40,464 bases of DNA from Saprospiraceae bacterium (GCA_021299835.1 JAJTER010000042.1:1-40464); one strand, 5' to 3'; counted from the first letter of the stretch, positions 7,874 to 18,965 are shown. The notes: a model not told the origin generated them from the sequence alone. Program-made: numbers and translations.

Positions 7874-8245
7874 ATGCTATCGAATAAATTATTTATTTCT
7901 TTTTTCATATTGGTTATCTCCGCTTCCATTGGGAAGGCTCAATGTACTATAAAAGATTACAGTACCTTTAAAAATGTACTTAGAGTGGACGGTGATTACG
8001 TGCAGACTTATGACACTTTCAGGAGAATTTACAAGATTGATGGCCCATTTTTATTGGCCTATAACACTTATAAAAAACTGTTGAAATTTGAAGGTGGATT
8101 TATCATCAGATATTCAGATTTCAAAAAAATCGGTAAGTTAGATGGCGAATATTTAATAGATTACCGAACATTTAAACGTGTTGCCCGATTGGAATGTCCA
8201 GGTAAAAATAGTGCACTGGCCGCAGCTGCCTATTTTCTGAATTAG
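7874..8245 (+). CDS. Small secreted protein of five 17-residue tandem repeats
   Basis: A 123-residue protein that I cannot assign to a named family. Residues 1-23 form a signal peptide ending in GKAQ, with Cys24 just after the likely cleavage site; the preceding residues do not make a good lipobox. Residues 29-107 consist of five repeats starting at Tyr29, Tyr46, Tyr63, Tyr80 and Tyr97, with consensus Y-x-T-F-K-x-I-x-K-I-D-G-x-Y-L-x-x. Each repeat reads as two short beta strands around an (D/E)G turn, so a small beta-rich solenoid or sheet is likely. Cys24 and Cys108 bracket the repeat block and could form a disulfide. The gene ends 33 nt before the PorE-like OmpA gene, suggesting one operon and an envelope role. 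Confidence 0.75.
   Translation: MLSNKLFISFFILVISASIGKAQCTIKDYSTFKNVLRVDGDYVQTYDTFRRIYKIDGPFLLAYNTYKKLLKFEGGFIIRYSDFKKIGKLDGEYLIDYRTFKRVARLECPGKNSALAAAAYFLN
7958..8194 (+). repeat. Five tandem 51-nt units encoding 17-residue repeats
   Basis: Units start at 7958, 8009, 8060, 8111 and 8162; the last is cut short after 11 residues. The protein repeats are clear (YSTFKNVLRVDG, YDTFRRIYKIDG, YNTYKKLLKFEG, YSDFKKIGKLDG, YRTFKRVARLE). The nucleotide sequences have diverged, so the expansion is old and kept by selection on the protein. Confidence 0.85.
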
Positions 8246-8278
8246 AAAAAACTTGATTGCGGGAAGAAAACAAAGGTT

Positions 8279-10261
8279 ATGAGGTTATTTTTTTTAATCA
8301 TTTTCTACACATTTTTACATTTTTCCATACTCCACGGGCAGCCATTGAGTGACAGTCAGAAAGCCGTTTCCTTCTATCGAAAAGGAGAAGATGCTTTACT
8401 TAAAAATAAATACAAAACAGCCATTCAGTACTTTAAATTAGCCATAAAATTACAACCCGATCTGGTCGCGGCGGAAAGGGGTATTGGCATTGGCTATGAA
8501 GGCCTGAACGACTGGTACGCAGCAAGGCAAATGTATGCCTCTATCATTGAAAAGGCCCCTCAGTTTTCACGATTACTTTATTATCAAATAGGAGAACTCT
8601 ATTATAAAGAGGGGAACTACAAAAGAGCGATAAGTTACTTTGAACAGTTTGAACGGTTACAGGGATTACCGCTTATCCAATTTACTGTCAATGGCGAAAA
8701 AGAGGAAATTTTAGAACGGGAAACCTTAAAAAAATTACCTATTACTTTTCAAGCATGCAGAATGGCCCTGGATAGTTCACATTTGGCCACGCAATCGAAC
8801 GTAATAAATCTGGGCAGTTCTATAAATACTACAGCAGATGAATATTTTCCATTTATAACCAATGATCAATTCATTTTGCTTTACACCAAAAGAAAAAATG
8901 AAAATAAGGACGAAGATTTGTTTATTGCCACCAATAATGAAGACAACCAATGGGGAAATGGTTCACCTTTTGATAATCAAATAAATACCATTTTCAATGA
9001 GGGTATGAGCACATTGGTCAGAGACGGCCGAACCCTATATTTTACGGCTTGTAATCGTCCCGAAATTAAAGGACCTTGTGATATTTGGACAGGACAAATC
9101 GAAAACGGACAAGTCAGAGAGGTAAAGGCTATAGTAGATCATCCTAATTCTGACAGTTGGGAAAGCCAGGCCTGTATTTCCTGCGATGGCCGCGTTTTGT
9201 ATTTTGCCAGTAACAGACCTGGTGGACTAGGTGGTACAGATATTTGGGTGTCGGTAAAGCAGAAAGACGGAACATGGAGTAATCCCTCCAATCTGGGTGC
9301 ACCTATAAATACAGACAAAGATGAAGAATCTCCATTTATTAGCAATGATGGAAATCGTCTGTTTTTTTCATCAACGGGTCATATTGGTTTCGGCGGTCAA
9401 GATATTTTCATGAGCTCTTTTGACAAATACAGAGGATGGAGCAATGCCTTTAATCTGGGCCCCACAATCAATAGTCCATTTGAAGATTTAGGATTTGTTC
9501 TTACAGCAGACGGACTTTCCGGTTATTTTGCCTCTGACAGACCTGAAGGATTTGGGGGTATGGATATTTACAAAGTAAACCTGCAGAGTCAATTAAGGGG
9601 TGATTTAATCACTTACGTTTATGGCAGTATAAAAGATTCTTTAACTGGAAAGCCGCTTAAAGGCACAATAAATTCGACGTCATTCCCTCTCGTGCAAGTA
9701 GATAATCAAGGTAGATTTTTTCTATGTGTTCCCGCAAATACCTCATTACCACTTGTCATTACTCATCCGGGGTATCATAGTCAGACCTTAATTAGGAATA
9801 TACCCGAATGGAATAACAGAAAATTCTACCCTTTGAAAATTTTGCTTGTTCCCATACAGGTACCCATTCCTGAGGTAGTGAAACCCGAACCAGTGGATAC
9901 CGCTCCTCCTTTGAGTAGTAATCGCTTCAAGGAATTGAAAAGATATTATCATTCTTTGTATTTTCAGTTTGATAGTGACATCCTGGAAATAGGTGAAAAA
10001 GAAAAGATAGAAGCATACATCGCGGGAATACCCTCAAATTTCATTCAAAGAGTGGAGATAAACGGCTATGCTGACGACGTGGGCGATTTTAAATACAACT
10101 TAGATTTATCGGAAAAAAGAGCCAAAGTTGTTTCCTTGTTATTATTGGAAAAGGGGGTAGAAATTAGTAGAATTTCATTGAAAGGTCATGGAGAAATAAA
10201 AGATGACCGACCGAAACCATTAAACCGGAAGGTTGAGATAAAAATCACCACCTTAGAATAA
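8279..10261 (+). CDS. TPR / PD40 propeller / OmpA-domain envelope protein, PorE-like
   Basis: A 660-residue exported protein with four modules. After a signal peptide (about 1-20) come TPR repeats at about 25-135 (AVSFYRKGEDALLKNKYKTA, IGELYYKEGNYKRAISYFEQ). Next is a PD40/WD40-like propeller at about 180-440 with repeated blocks (INTTADEYFPFITND, YFASNRPGGLGGTDIWVS, FFSSTGHIGFGGQDIFMS, YFASDRPEGFGGMDIYKV). Then comes a carboxypeptidase-regulatory-like sandwich at about 445-515 and an OmpA peptidoglycan-binding domain at about 545-655 (LYFQFDSDILE, INGYADDVGDFKYNLDLSEK, KGHGEI). This is the architecture described for PorE of the type IX secretion system, but Bacteroidota carry several paralogues and this one lacks the lipoprotein cysteine I would expect for PorE. 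It probably tethers an outer-membrane assembly to the cell wall. Confidence 0.82.
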   Translation: MRLFFLIIFYTFLHFSILHGQPLSDSQKAVSFYRKGEDALLKNKYKTAIQYFKLAIKLQPDLVAAERGIGIGYEGLNDWYAARQMYASIIEKAPQFSRLLYYQIGELYYKEGNYKRAISYFEQFERLQGLPLIQFTVNGEKEEILERETLKKLPITFQACRMALDSSHLATQSNVINLGSSINTTADEYFPFITNDQFILLYTKRKNENKDEDLFIATNNEDNQWGNGSPFDNQINTIFNEGMSTLVRDGRTLYFTACNRPEIKGPCDIWTGQIENGQVREVKAIVDHPNSDSWESQACISCDGRVLYFASNRPGGLGGTDIWVSVKQKDGTWSNPSNLGAPINTDKDEESPFISNDGNRLFFSSTGHIGFGGQDIFMSSFDKYRGWSNAFNLGPTINSPFEDLGFVLTADGLSGYFASDRPEGFGGMDIYKVNLQSQLRGDLITYVYGSIKDSLTGKPLKGTINSTSFPLVQVDNQGRFFLCVPANTSLPLVITHPGYHSQTLIRNIPEWNNRKFYPLKILLVPIQVPIPEVVKPEPVDTAPPLSSNRFKELKRYYHSLYFQFDSDILEIGEKEKIEAYIAGIPSNFIQRVEINGYADDVGDFKYNLDLSEKRAKVVSLLLLEKGVEISRISLKGHGEIKDDRPKPLNRKVEIKITTLE

Positions 10262-10588
10262 ATTTGGCGTTTAATGAAATAGCGTCTTGCCTTTGCCACA
10301 CTTTTTTAGGTTGTTATTTATTGCGTTGACTATAAATGTGTTATAATTTTTGGTTTTTATGGGATGTTTAAATCAAGTAAAAAAAACGGTCTTGAAGCAC
10401 AAGCGTGGTTGTTATTAGCTTTTATAAACAGGAACTTGAAAAATTAGGCTTTACTTTTAAACAGTCAACTCGATCTATTTTACCACGAAAAATTAAAGTA
10501 ATTTGTCGAGAAAATTTTTAAAAAAAAGCCTCCAAACAAGGAATAATCCGATGTTTGGAGGCAGCACCTAAAAAATTTAGGCAAAAAT
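10262..10588. other. 327-nt intergenic region between convergent genes
   Basis: The plus-strand OmpA-like gene and the minus-strand sucD converge here. The only clear element is the sucD terminator at its right end. The rest is AT-rich with no convincing hairpin for the plus-strand gene. Short open stretches (for example 10405-10521 plus) have no recognisable relatives and run into the terminator. Confidence 0.6.
10520..10562 (-). terminator. Intrinsic terminator of the carA-eno-sucD unit
   Basis: A perfect 10-bp stem (GCCTCCAAAC at 10528-10537 with GTTTGGAGGC at 10553-10562) and a 15-nt loop. Read on the minus strand, it is followed by eight T residues. It begins 27 nt after the sucD stop codon. 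Confidence 0.92.
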
Positions 10589-11462
10589 TTATTTATTCAA
10601 AACTCTTTTCATTGTTACACCAATTTCTGCGGGAGAAGAAACAACATGAATACCACATTCTCTCATGATGGCCATTTTTGCTTCAGCGGTATCTTCGGCG
10701 CCACCAATGATTGCACCGGCATGCCCCATTTTTCTACCTTTTGGCGCAGTTTGACCTGCAATAAATCCAACAACAGGTTTGGTACCATGTTCTTTGATGT
10801 AATAGGCAGCTTCAGCTTCCATGCCACCACCAATTTCACCAATCATGATAATACCTTCCGTTTCTGGATCATTCATAAGTAGTTCTACGGCTTCCTTGGT
10901 AGTCGTTCCGACAATAGGATCTCCTCCTATGCCTATGCAGGTAGATTGCCCCATACCCGCCTTTGTAACTTGATCAACCGCTTCGTAGGTAAGGGTTCCC
11001 GAGCGGGAAACGATACCAATTTTACCTTTTTTATGAATAAAACCTGGCATAATTCCACATTTTGCTTCATCAGGTGTAATAACACCAGGGCAATTGGGAC
11101 CTATTAAACGGCAGTCAAAATTTTGCAATATAAGCCTTAACCTTAACCATATCTTGTACTGGAATACCTTCAGTAATACAAATAATTACTTTGATACCCG
11201 CCTCCGCAGCTTCCATAATGGCATCAGCAGCGAAAGGAGGTGGAACAAAAATTACGGTAGTATCCGCGTGAGCAAGTTTAACTGCATCAGCCACTGTATT
11301 AAAAACCGGTTTATCTAAATGGGAAGAACCTCCCTTTCCCGGGGTTACTCCACCGACAACCTGAGTGCCGTAAGCTATCATTTGTTCAGCATGAAAAGTA
11401 CCCTCTTTACCCGTAAAACCCTGAACAATAATCCTAGAGTCTTTATTTACCAAAACAGCCAT
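10589..11462 (-). CDS. sucD: Succinyl-CoA synthetase (ADP-forming) alpha subunit, interrupted by a +1 frameshift
   Basis: The gene is split into two overlapping frames. Residues 1-115 (11462 to 11115) carry the CoA-binding Rossmann half ([40 protein letters not shown]) and stop at a TGA. The remainder (in frame from 11116 to 10589) carries [32 protein letters not shown] and the phosphohistidine loop [10 protein letters not shown]. Skipping one T at TTT TGA C joins them into a 290-residue protein, the normal SucD length, with no residue missing. The enzyme interconverts succinyl-CoA and succinate in the TCA cycle together with SucC, which is not in the window. The break may be a sequence error, a real mutation or programmed frameshifting. 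The second half alone has only a TTG start. sucD is the last gene of the carA-eno-ftsB-like-sucD run. Confidence 0.85.
11114..11126 (-). other. Frameshift site in sucD: GCA AAA TTT TGA C
   Basis: In frame 0 the codons are GCA AAA TTT then stop TGA (11117 to 11115). The Phe tRNA on TTT can re-pair perfectly one base forward, because four T residues are in a row, and the next codon GAC continues the conserved frame (D-C-R-L-I-G-P-N). The U-UGA-C stop context is that of the RF2 (prfB) frameshift. An AGG-containing stimulator close upstream, as in prfB, is not seen; the nearest AAGG is about 13 nt before the TTT codon. A plain extra T in an ancestral TTT GAC is the simpler explanation. Confidence 0.7.
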
Positions 11463-11498
11463 GTGTTCAATTATATTTAAAAGCGATAAAATTTAAAC

Positions 11499-11801
11499 CT
11501 ACTCTTCACTAATAATAAAAACGTCCTCTCCTTTTTTAGACATAAAGTACTTTTCACGAGCTATGGCTTCTCCATTTTTCTTCAACAACTCACCTTCTCT
11601 CTTCGCCTCGATAATCTTATTGGTAAAATTATCTTTATCATTTCTAAGTTGATCAATGCTTTTATTTAAACGCCATTGTTCAAAAAGATTGTGTTTATCA
11701 AAAATGAAAAGCCAGGATACAAATACAACTGCGGTGAAGATGTATTTATTTTGAAGAGGCTTAGGCAGCAACCGACTGATGAAATACTTAGACCATGCCA
11801 T
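11499..11801 (-). CDS. Septum formation initiator family protein (FtsB/DivIC-like)
   Basis: A 100-residue single-pass membrane protein. A basic N-terminus of about 20 residues leads into a transmembrane helix (YIFTAVVFVSWLFIFDKHNL, about 20-38), then a coiled coil at about 43-85 with regular hydrophobic spacing (QWRLNKSIDQLRNDKDNF), and a short end with the family's REKYFMSKKGEDVFII block. FtsB/DivIC proteins join the FtsQ-FtsL divisome subcomplex with the coiled coil in the periplasm. The position directly behind eno (11-nt gap) is a frequent arrangement for this family. Which of FtsB or DivIC it represents cannot be separated by sequence of this length. Confidence 0.85.
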   Translation of the reverse strand: MAWSKYFISRLLPKPLQNKYIFTAVVFVSWLFIFDKHNLFEQWRLNKSIDQLRNDKDNFTNKIIEAKREGELLKKNGEAIAREKYFMSKKGEDVFIISEE

Positions 11802-11812
11802 AGATAGTTAAT

Positions 11813-14232
<2,420 letters not shown>

Positions 14233-14265
14233 GAAATATAGCAGTATACCAACAATAAAACCTCA

Positions 14266-14295
14266 CAAATATAGTATTATTAGGCAACAATGAAA
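14266..14295 (-). promoter_or_regulatory. Probable promoter of carA-eno-ftsB-like-sucD
   Basis: On the minus strand, TTTC (14295 to 14292), an 18-nt spacer and TATATTTG (14273 to 14266). The -7 box fits TAnnTTTG exactly; the -33 box is one base off and the spacer slightly short. Transcription would begin about 27 nt before the carA ATG, downstream of the rplQ terminator. Confidence 0.5.
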
Positions 14296-14357
14296 GGAAG
14301 AAACTTAAAATTTTAAATAAAGTAAAGGAAAACTTAACACTTAAAAAGACAAAAACA

Positions 14358-14390
14358 AAAGGAGGCTATCCAAAATGAATAGCCTCCTTT
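14358..14390 (-). terminator. Terminator of the ribosomal protein cluster, behind rplQ
   Basis: A perfect 12-bp stem (14358-14369 with 14379-14390, core GGAGGCTAT / ATAGCCTCC) and a 9-nt loop. On the minus strand it is followed by the T-rich tract TGTTTTTGTC, about 20 nt after the rplQ stop. Confidence 0.9.
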
Positions 14391-14410
14391 AAAGAAAAAT
14401 ATATAGTAAA

Positions 14411-14920
14411 TTAATCCTTATTTTCCAATTCAGTCGTGTCGTCTGCGTCCACAACTGCATCTTCAACAACTGCTGAAGATTCAGCACCCGCGGCGGTCCC
14501 TTTTCCACGACGACCTCTTCTTCCAGTTGACTTAGAAGTATCAGATTTAATTTTGTAAACTTCGTTGAAGTCAACTAATTCTATGATAGCGATATCAGCT
14601 GCATCACCCTTTCTGAAACCTAATTTCACTACTCTTAAGTAACCACCCGGTCTGTTAGCTATTGCAGGTGCAACGGTTGCGAATAATTCAATTAGAGCCT
14701 CTTTATTTTGAAGATAACTAAATATAACCCTGCGATTGTGTGTGCTATCATTTTTAGACTTAGTAAAAAGAGGCTCAGCAAAAACCCTGAGAGCTTTAGC
14801 TTTAGCTTCTGTAGTAGTAATTCTTTTGTGCATAATCAAAGAAATCGTAAGGTTTCTAAGTAACGCTTTTCTGTGGGCAGATTTTCTGCCTAAATGGTTA
14901 AGTTTATTACCGTGATTCAT
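14411..14920 (-). CDS. rplQ: 50S ribosomal protein L17
   Basis: A 169-residue protein. The L17 core fills residues 1-120 ([60 protein letters not shown]). A tail of about 45 residues follows: first basic (RRGRRGKGT), then acidic ([19 protein letters not shown]). L17 contacts 23S rRNA near the exit tunnel; the tail is an extension beyond the usual 115-130 residues and is probably disordered. It is the last gene of the cluster. The 120-nt gap from rpoA is one of the longest between neighbouring genes of the cluster. Confidence 0.97.
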   Translation of the reverse strand: MNHGNKLNHLGRKSAHRKALLRNLTISLIMHKRITTTEAKAKALRVFAEPLFTKSKNDSTHNRRVIFSYLQNKEALIELFATVAPAIANRPGGYLRVVKLGFRKGDAADIAIIELVDFNEVYKIKSDTSKSTGRRGRRGKGTAAGAESSAVVEDAVVDADDTTELENKD

Positions 14921-15040
14921 AAAAAAGGTTTAACGTCGCATCACTAAACATTGATTAAGGCTTATACAATATTCGGTTAATGCAATAATAATAAAGAAGA
15001 AGTGGTATAAAAAGCCTGACACTTACCTCTTAGATAAAAT

Positions 15041-16039
15041 TTATTCTTCGTCCAATTTGAATTTGGCCAGATCCATACCAAAATTGAGACCTTTTTCAAC
15101 TAAAAGCTCTTCAATTTCAACAAGGGATTTTTTACCAAAATTTCTGAACTTTAACAATTCATGCGTATCGTAATGAACAAGTTCAGCCAATGTATTAATC
15201 TTAGCCGCTTTCAAACAATTATAAGCACGAACGGACAAATCAAGATCTTCAAGAGAAGTTTTTAATAACTTCCGCATGTGCAATATATGCTCATCGACAA
15301 TATTTTCTTCCTTACTCGACGCATCGTCAAAGGTAATATTCTCATCAGTAATAAGCATAAGATGCTGAATCATAATCCTCGAAGCTTCCTTAATAGCTTC
15401 TTCAGGATGAATGGTTCCATCCGTCTTTAAGTCTATAGTTAACTTCTCATAATCTGTTCTCTGACCAACTCTTGTACTTTCAATTTTGTAAGATACATTT
15501 TTGATTGGAGTATAGATGGCATCCACAGGAATAACACCTATTGGAGAATCTTTAGTAATAGACTCGTCCGCAGGAACATAACCTCTACCTTTAGTAATGG
15601 TAATTTCCAATTCAAGATTAACCGTAGGTTCCATACTACAGATAAGCAGGGACGGATTCATGATTTTGAAATGGCTGGTATGAGCTTCAATATCACCGGC
15701 AGAGAATGAATTTTTCCCAGAAATAGTCATATAAATTTTATCCCCATCGAATTCATCTTCAGGAACTAATTTTTTTAATCTAATCTGTTTAATATTCAGG
15801 ATAATCTCAACTACATCTTCAACTACACCAGGTATAGTTGAAAACTCGTGATCAACGCCCGCAATACGGATTGCACTAATCGCATAACCCTCTAAAGAAG
15901 AAAGAAGTACACGACGTAAGGAGTTACCAACAGTCTGCCCGAACCCGGGTTCCAACGGTTTAAACTCGAATAAACCCTCAAAATCGTTTGATTTTTGTAA
16001 AACAATTTTATCGGGCTTTTGAAAATTTAGAATACTCAT
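15041..16039 (-). CDS. rpoA: RNA polymerase alpha subunit
   Basis: A 332-residue protein with both alpha domains. The N-terminal assembly domain (about 1-232) contains EGLFEFKPLEPGFGQTVGNS, LRRVLLSSLEGYAI and KGRGYVPAD. After a linker comes the C-terminal helix-hairpin-helix domain (about 255-325; LDLSVRAYNCLKAAKINTLA, FRNFGKKSLVEIEELL), which touches UP-element DNA and activators. It lies between rpsD and rplQ, the usual alpha-operon position. Confidence 0.98.
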   Translation of the reverse strand: MSILNFQKPDKIVLQKSNDFEGLFEFKPLEPGFGQTVGNSLRRVLLSSLEGYAISAIRIAGVDHEFSTIPGVVEDVVEIILNIKQIRLKKLVPEDEFDGDKIYMTISGKNSFSAGDIEAHTSHFKIMNPSLLICSMEPTVNLELEITITKGRGYVPADESITKDSPIGVIPVDAIYTPIKNVSYKIESTRVGQRTDYEKLTIDLKTDGTIHPEEAIKEASRIMIQHLMLITDENITFDDASSKEENIVDEHILHMRKLLKTSLEDLDLSVRAYNCLKAAKINTLAELVHYDTHELLKFRNFGKKSLVEIEELLVEKGLNFGMDLAKFKLDEE

Positions 16040-16092
16040 AGGTCGGAATAAAAAAACAAAAAAGTGACAAAAATAACGTCAATAAAATGTTT

Positions 16093-16707
16093 TTATTTGG
16101 AATAAAGTTCTACAATGAGTTGTTCGTTAATCTTTTCAGGAATCTGACTACGCTCAGGTAGAGATATGAAGGTACCTTGAAACTTATCAGGATTAACCTC
16201 TAACCATGGATATTTTCTAACTTCACTGGCACGACCTGCCAGGCTATTAGCTACAATTTCTAAACTTTGAGATTTTCCTCTTACCGTAATAACGTCACCT
16301 GGACGAAGCAAGCAAGATGGAATATTGGTTAGAATACCGTTAACAAGAATATGTTTGTGTGTAACAAGCTGTCTTGCACCATTTCTCGTAGGAGAGATAC
16401 CTAAGCGGTAAACAACGTTATCGAGTCTTGATTCAAGCAACTGAAGTAAAACTTCACCAGTTACACCTGCTTTGCGGGCAGCTTTTTCAAATAAATTACG
16501 GAACTGTCTTTCAAGCAATCCATAAGTATATTTAACTTTCTGCTTTTCAGTAAGTTGAACTGCGTAATCAGAACGCTGTTTACGTCTTCTTGTAGCACCA
16601 TGCTGACCTGGAGGTGATTTTCTACGTTCGAATGATTTATCAGGACCATAAATTGCCTCGCCAAATGCTCTTGCTTTTTTTGTACGGGGACCAGTATATC
16701 TTGCCAT
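16093..16707 (-). CDS. rpsD: 30S ribosomal protein S4
   Basis: A 204-residue protein of normal length. The N-terminal part ([20 protein letters not shown]) lacks the zinc cysteines found in some S4 proteins. The S4 RNA-binding domain is clear at about 95-160 ([40 protein letters not shown]). S4 is a primary 16S rRNA 5'-domain binder and, in other bacteria, the alpha-operon autoregulator. No S4-binding leader was recognised here. Confidence 0.98.
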   Translation of the reverse strand: MARYTGPRTKKARAFGEAIYGPDKSFERRKSPPGQHGATRRRKQRSDYAVQLTEKQKVKYTYGLLERQFRNLFEKAARKAGVTGEVLLQLLESRLDNVVYRLGISPTRNGARQLVTHKHILVNGILTNIPSCLLRPGDVITVRGKSQSLEIVANSLAGRASEVRKYPWLEVNPDKFQGTFISLPERSQIPEKINEQLIVELYSK

Positions 16708-16732
16708 AAGGAATATTATTAACTATTAAGAA

Positions 16733-17125
16733 TTAAACCCTTCTTCTCTTTGGAGGACGACAACCATTATGAGGAATAGGAGTCATGTCCTTAATAACAG
16801 AAACTCTGATACCTGCACCATCCAATGCACGAATAGCAGCTTCTCTACCAGAACCAGGCCCCTTAACGAAAACTTCAGCCACTCTAAGACCGGCATCATG
16901 AGCCACTTTGGCTGCATCAGCAGCTGCAATCTGTGCAGCATAGGGGGTATTCTTTTTAGAACCTTTAAAGCCAGATTTACCCGCTGAACCCCAAGAAATA
17001 ACCTGGCCAGCTTTATTGGTAATTGAGACAATAATATTATTAAAAGAAGCTTGAATAAAAGCATAACCTTCCGATTCCACTTTTACGACCCTTTTTTTTA
17101 CATTTTTTTTGGTTGCTTTTGCCAT
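16733..17125 (-). CDS. rpsK: 30S ribosomal protein S11
   Basis: A 130-residue protein. Typical blocks are [57 protein letters not shown] and the C-terminal [15 protein letters not shown]11 lies on the 30S platform near the Shine-Dalgarno helix. It is packed between rpsM and rpsD (gaps of 48 and 25 nt). It has a lysine-rich N-terminus ([15 protein letters not shown]) slightly different from the E. coli form. Confidence 0.98.
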   Translation of the reverse strand: MAKATKKNVKKRVVKVESEGYAFIQASFNNIIVSITNKAGQVISWGSAGKSGFKGSKKNTPYAAQIAAADAAKVAHDAGLRVAEVFVKGPGSGREAAIRALDGAGIRVSVIKDMTPIPHNGCRPPKRRRV

Positions 17126-17173
17126 TTTACAAAAAACATTTAGTGTAACTGTTAATAAACAATTACGATAGAA

Positions 17174-17551
17174 TTACTTAGTTACCTTCTTTTTGTTTGC
17201 GACTGTCTTACGCTTACCCTTACGAGTTCTGGCATTGGTACGAGTACGTTGACCTCTTACAGGTAAACCTTTTCGATGCCTCAAACCTCTTAGACAAGCA
17301 ATATCCATTAATCGCTTAATACTCATTTGCACTTCTGAACGGAGCTCACCTTCAGTTTTGAACTCGGTAGAAACAATACGAGAAATCTCTCTAATATTGT
17401 CATCGGTCCAAGTTTCCACTTTAGCATGTTCATCAACGCCAGCTTGCGCAAGAATATTCAGGGCCGTTGTACGCCCAATGCCATAAATATAAGTTAATGC
17501 GATAGCACCACGTTTATTTCTCGGCAAATCCACACCGCCAATTCGAGCCAT
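17174..17551 (-). CDS. rpsM: 30S ribosomal protein S13
   Basis: A 125-residue protein with the S13 signatures [30 protein letters not shown], and the basic C-terminal segment [20 protein letters not shown] followed by a lysine-rich end. S13 sits in the 30S head and bridges to the 50S subunit and P-site tRNA. It follows rpmJ by 36 nt and precedes rpsK by 48 nt. Confidence 0.98.
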   Translation of the reverse strand: MARIGGVDLPRNKRGAIALTYIYGIGRTTALNILAQAGVDEHAKVETWTDDNIREISRIVSTEFKTEGELRSEVQMSIKRLMDIACLRGLRHRKGLPVRGQRTRTNARTRKGKRKTVANKKKVTK

Positions 17552-17587
17552 GTTTCTTAGTTTATAGTTTAGGAAACCAAACAGGAA

Positions 17588-17704
17588 TTAACCCTGTCTT
17601 TGTTTCAGTTTAGGATTTTTCTTATTAATAATGTAAACTTTCCCTTTTCGTTTGACTACAATGCAGTCAACAGATCGTTTTTTCACAGAAGTTCTTACTT
17701 TCAT
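17588..17704 (-). CDS. rpmJ: 50S ribosomal protein L36 (zinc-free form)
   Basis: A 38-codon gene reading [20 protein letters not shown] and ending NPKLKQRQG, the complete length of L36. Only one cysteine (Cys14) is kept of the zinc-binding set found in C-plus forms; the C-minus form is usual in Bacteroidota. It binds 23S rRNA. It lies 38 nt after infA and 36 nt before rpsM, the standard order. Confidence 0.96.
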   Translation of the reverse strand: MKVRTSVKKRSVDCIVVKRKGKVYIINKKNPKLKQRQG

Positions 17705-17742
17705 TTGTTTGCTTTTAATAGCGTTAAAGTTTCAGCGGACGA

Positions 17743-17961
17743 TTATTTATATCGATAGGTAATTCTTCCACGAGCCAAATCATAGGGTGACATTTCAACA
17801 GAAACTTTATCACCTGGAAGAATACGAATGTAGTTCATACGCATTTTACCAGAGATGGTTGCTGTTATTTGGTGGTCGTTTTCCAACCTAACCCTAAACA
17901 TGGCATTTGAAAGAGCTTCCTCAATAATACCGTCTTGTTTAATCAAATCTTTTTTAGACAT
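17743..17961 (-). CDS. infA: Translation initiation factor IF-1
   Basis: A 72-residue single OB-fold protein of exactly the family length ([55 protein letters not shown]). It occupies the ribosomal A site during initiation and helps IF-2 and IF-3. It stands between map and rpmJ, with a 97-nt AT-rich gap on the map side in which I see no clear promoter. Confidence 0.98.
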   Translation of the reverse strand: MSKKDLIKQDGIIEEALSNAMFRVRLENDHQITATISGKMRMNYIRILPGDKVSVEMSPYDLARGRITYRYK

Positions 17962-18058
17962 ATACCGAATTTCGGAGTGCGAAGATAAACAAAATCTATT
18001 TCAGTTTACTCATTTTAGTAATAAAAATCAGTTAATCTGATAGTTAATAGTAAAAAAA

Positions 18059-18871
18059 CTAACTTTCTAACCTGACTGATGTTAAAAAAGGGTTTTCAAC
18101 ACAAGCCTTTTCGATGCCAGAATGGTCTGATAAAACCATAACACCATCATCAAAAATAGCTATAGTATGTTCATAGTGAGCGGAGTAGGACGAATCCTTG
18201 GTTACTACCGTCCAGCCATCATCAAGAACTACCACTTCTTTCTTACCAAAATTAACCATTGGCTCTATGGCAATAACCAAACCACTTTTGATTTTTTGCC
18301 CAGATCCCCGTTTACCCGCATTGGAGACAACAGGTTCCTCATGCAATTGTTTACCAATACCATGACCTACCAATTCACGAACGACACTAAAACCACATTC
18401 TCCTTCGATAAAAGACTGAATAGAAAAACCAATGTCACCCATTCTCATTCCACAACGTGAAACTTCAATTCCCTTATACAAAGAGGCTAATGTGGCCTTA
18501 CAAAGGTTAAGATTATCTATAGACACTTCTCCCAAAAGAAAAGTAAAAGCTGCGTCACCAAAATAGCCGTTTTTAAGCACGCCACAATCGATAGAAACCA
18601 AATCGCCCTCTTTCAAGAACAAGTCATTTTTAGGAATTCCATGAACCACTTCGTTATTCAACGAAATACAAAGTGATGAAGGAAAACCATTATAACCCTT
18701 GAAAGCAGGAAGACCACCCTTTGATAAAATAAAAGATTCAGCCTTGTCATCTATTTCCTTTGTACTGATACCCGGCTTGAGAAAATAAGCCACATATTCA
18801 AGCGTTTCAGAAACAATCTGGCAGCTTTCTTTTATAAAAGCGACCTCCTCTTTAGTTTTATAATGAATCAT
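18059..18871 (-). CDS. map: Methionine aminopeptidase, type I
   Basis: A 270-residue pita-bread-fold enzyme that removes the initiator Met from nascent proteins. The five metal ligands are visible: two Asp (VSIDCGVLKNGYFGDAAFTF), His (LVGHGIGKQLHEEPVV), Glu (VIAIEPMV) and Glu (SAHYEHTIAI). It lacks the N-terminal extension of type II forms. It is placed between secY and infA; adk, often found here in other phyla, is absent. The C-terminus is about ten residues longer than in E. coli. Confidence 0.96.
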   Translation of the reverse strand: MIHYKTKEEVAFIKESCQIVSETLEYVAYFLKPGISTKEIDDKAESFILSKGGLPAFKGYNGFPSSLCISLNNEVVHGIPKNDLFLKEGDLVSIDCGVLKNGYFGDAAFTFLLGEVSIDNLNLCKATLASLYKGIEVSRCGMRMGDIGFSIQSFIEGECGFSVVRELVGHGIGKQLHEEPVVSNAGKRGSGQKIKSGLVIAIEPMVNFGKKEVVVLDDGWTVVTKDSSYSAHYEHTIAIFDDGVMVLSDHSGIEKACVENPFLTSVRLES

Positions 18872-18965
18872 TTATCCTGATATAAAAACCATTCAAAATA
18901 AAGGATAATACTTTTATTACCCCGTTTAAAAAAGCAATATATAACTCACACAAAATAATATGGAG

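Noticed and set aside
10405-10521. Short plus-strand open frame with a GTG start (38 codons) in the intergenic region
   Set aside because: It runs into the T-rich part of the sucD terminator, has no ATG, and resembles no protein I know. A second overlapping frame from an ATG near 10361 is equally unconvincing.
17588-17704. Loss of the zinc cysteines in L36 as a defect
   Set aside because: The C-minus form of L36 is normal for Bacteroidota, and the gene is full length.
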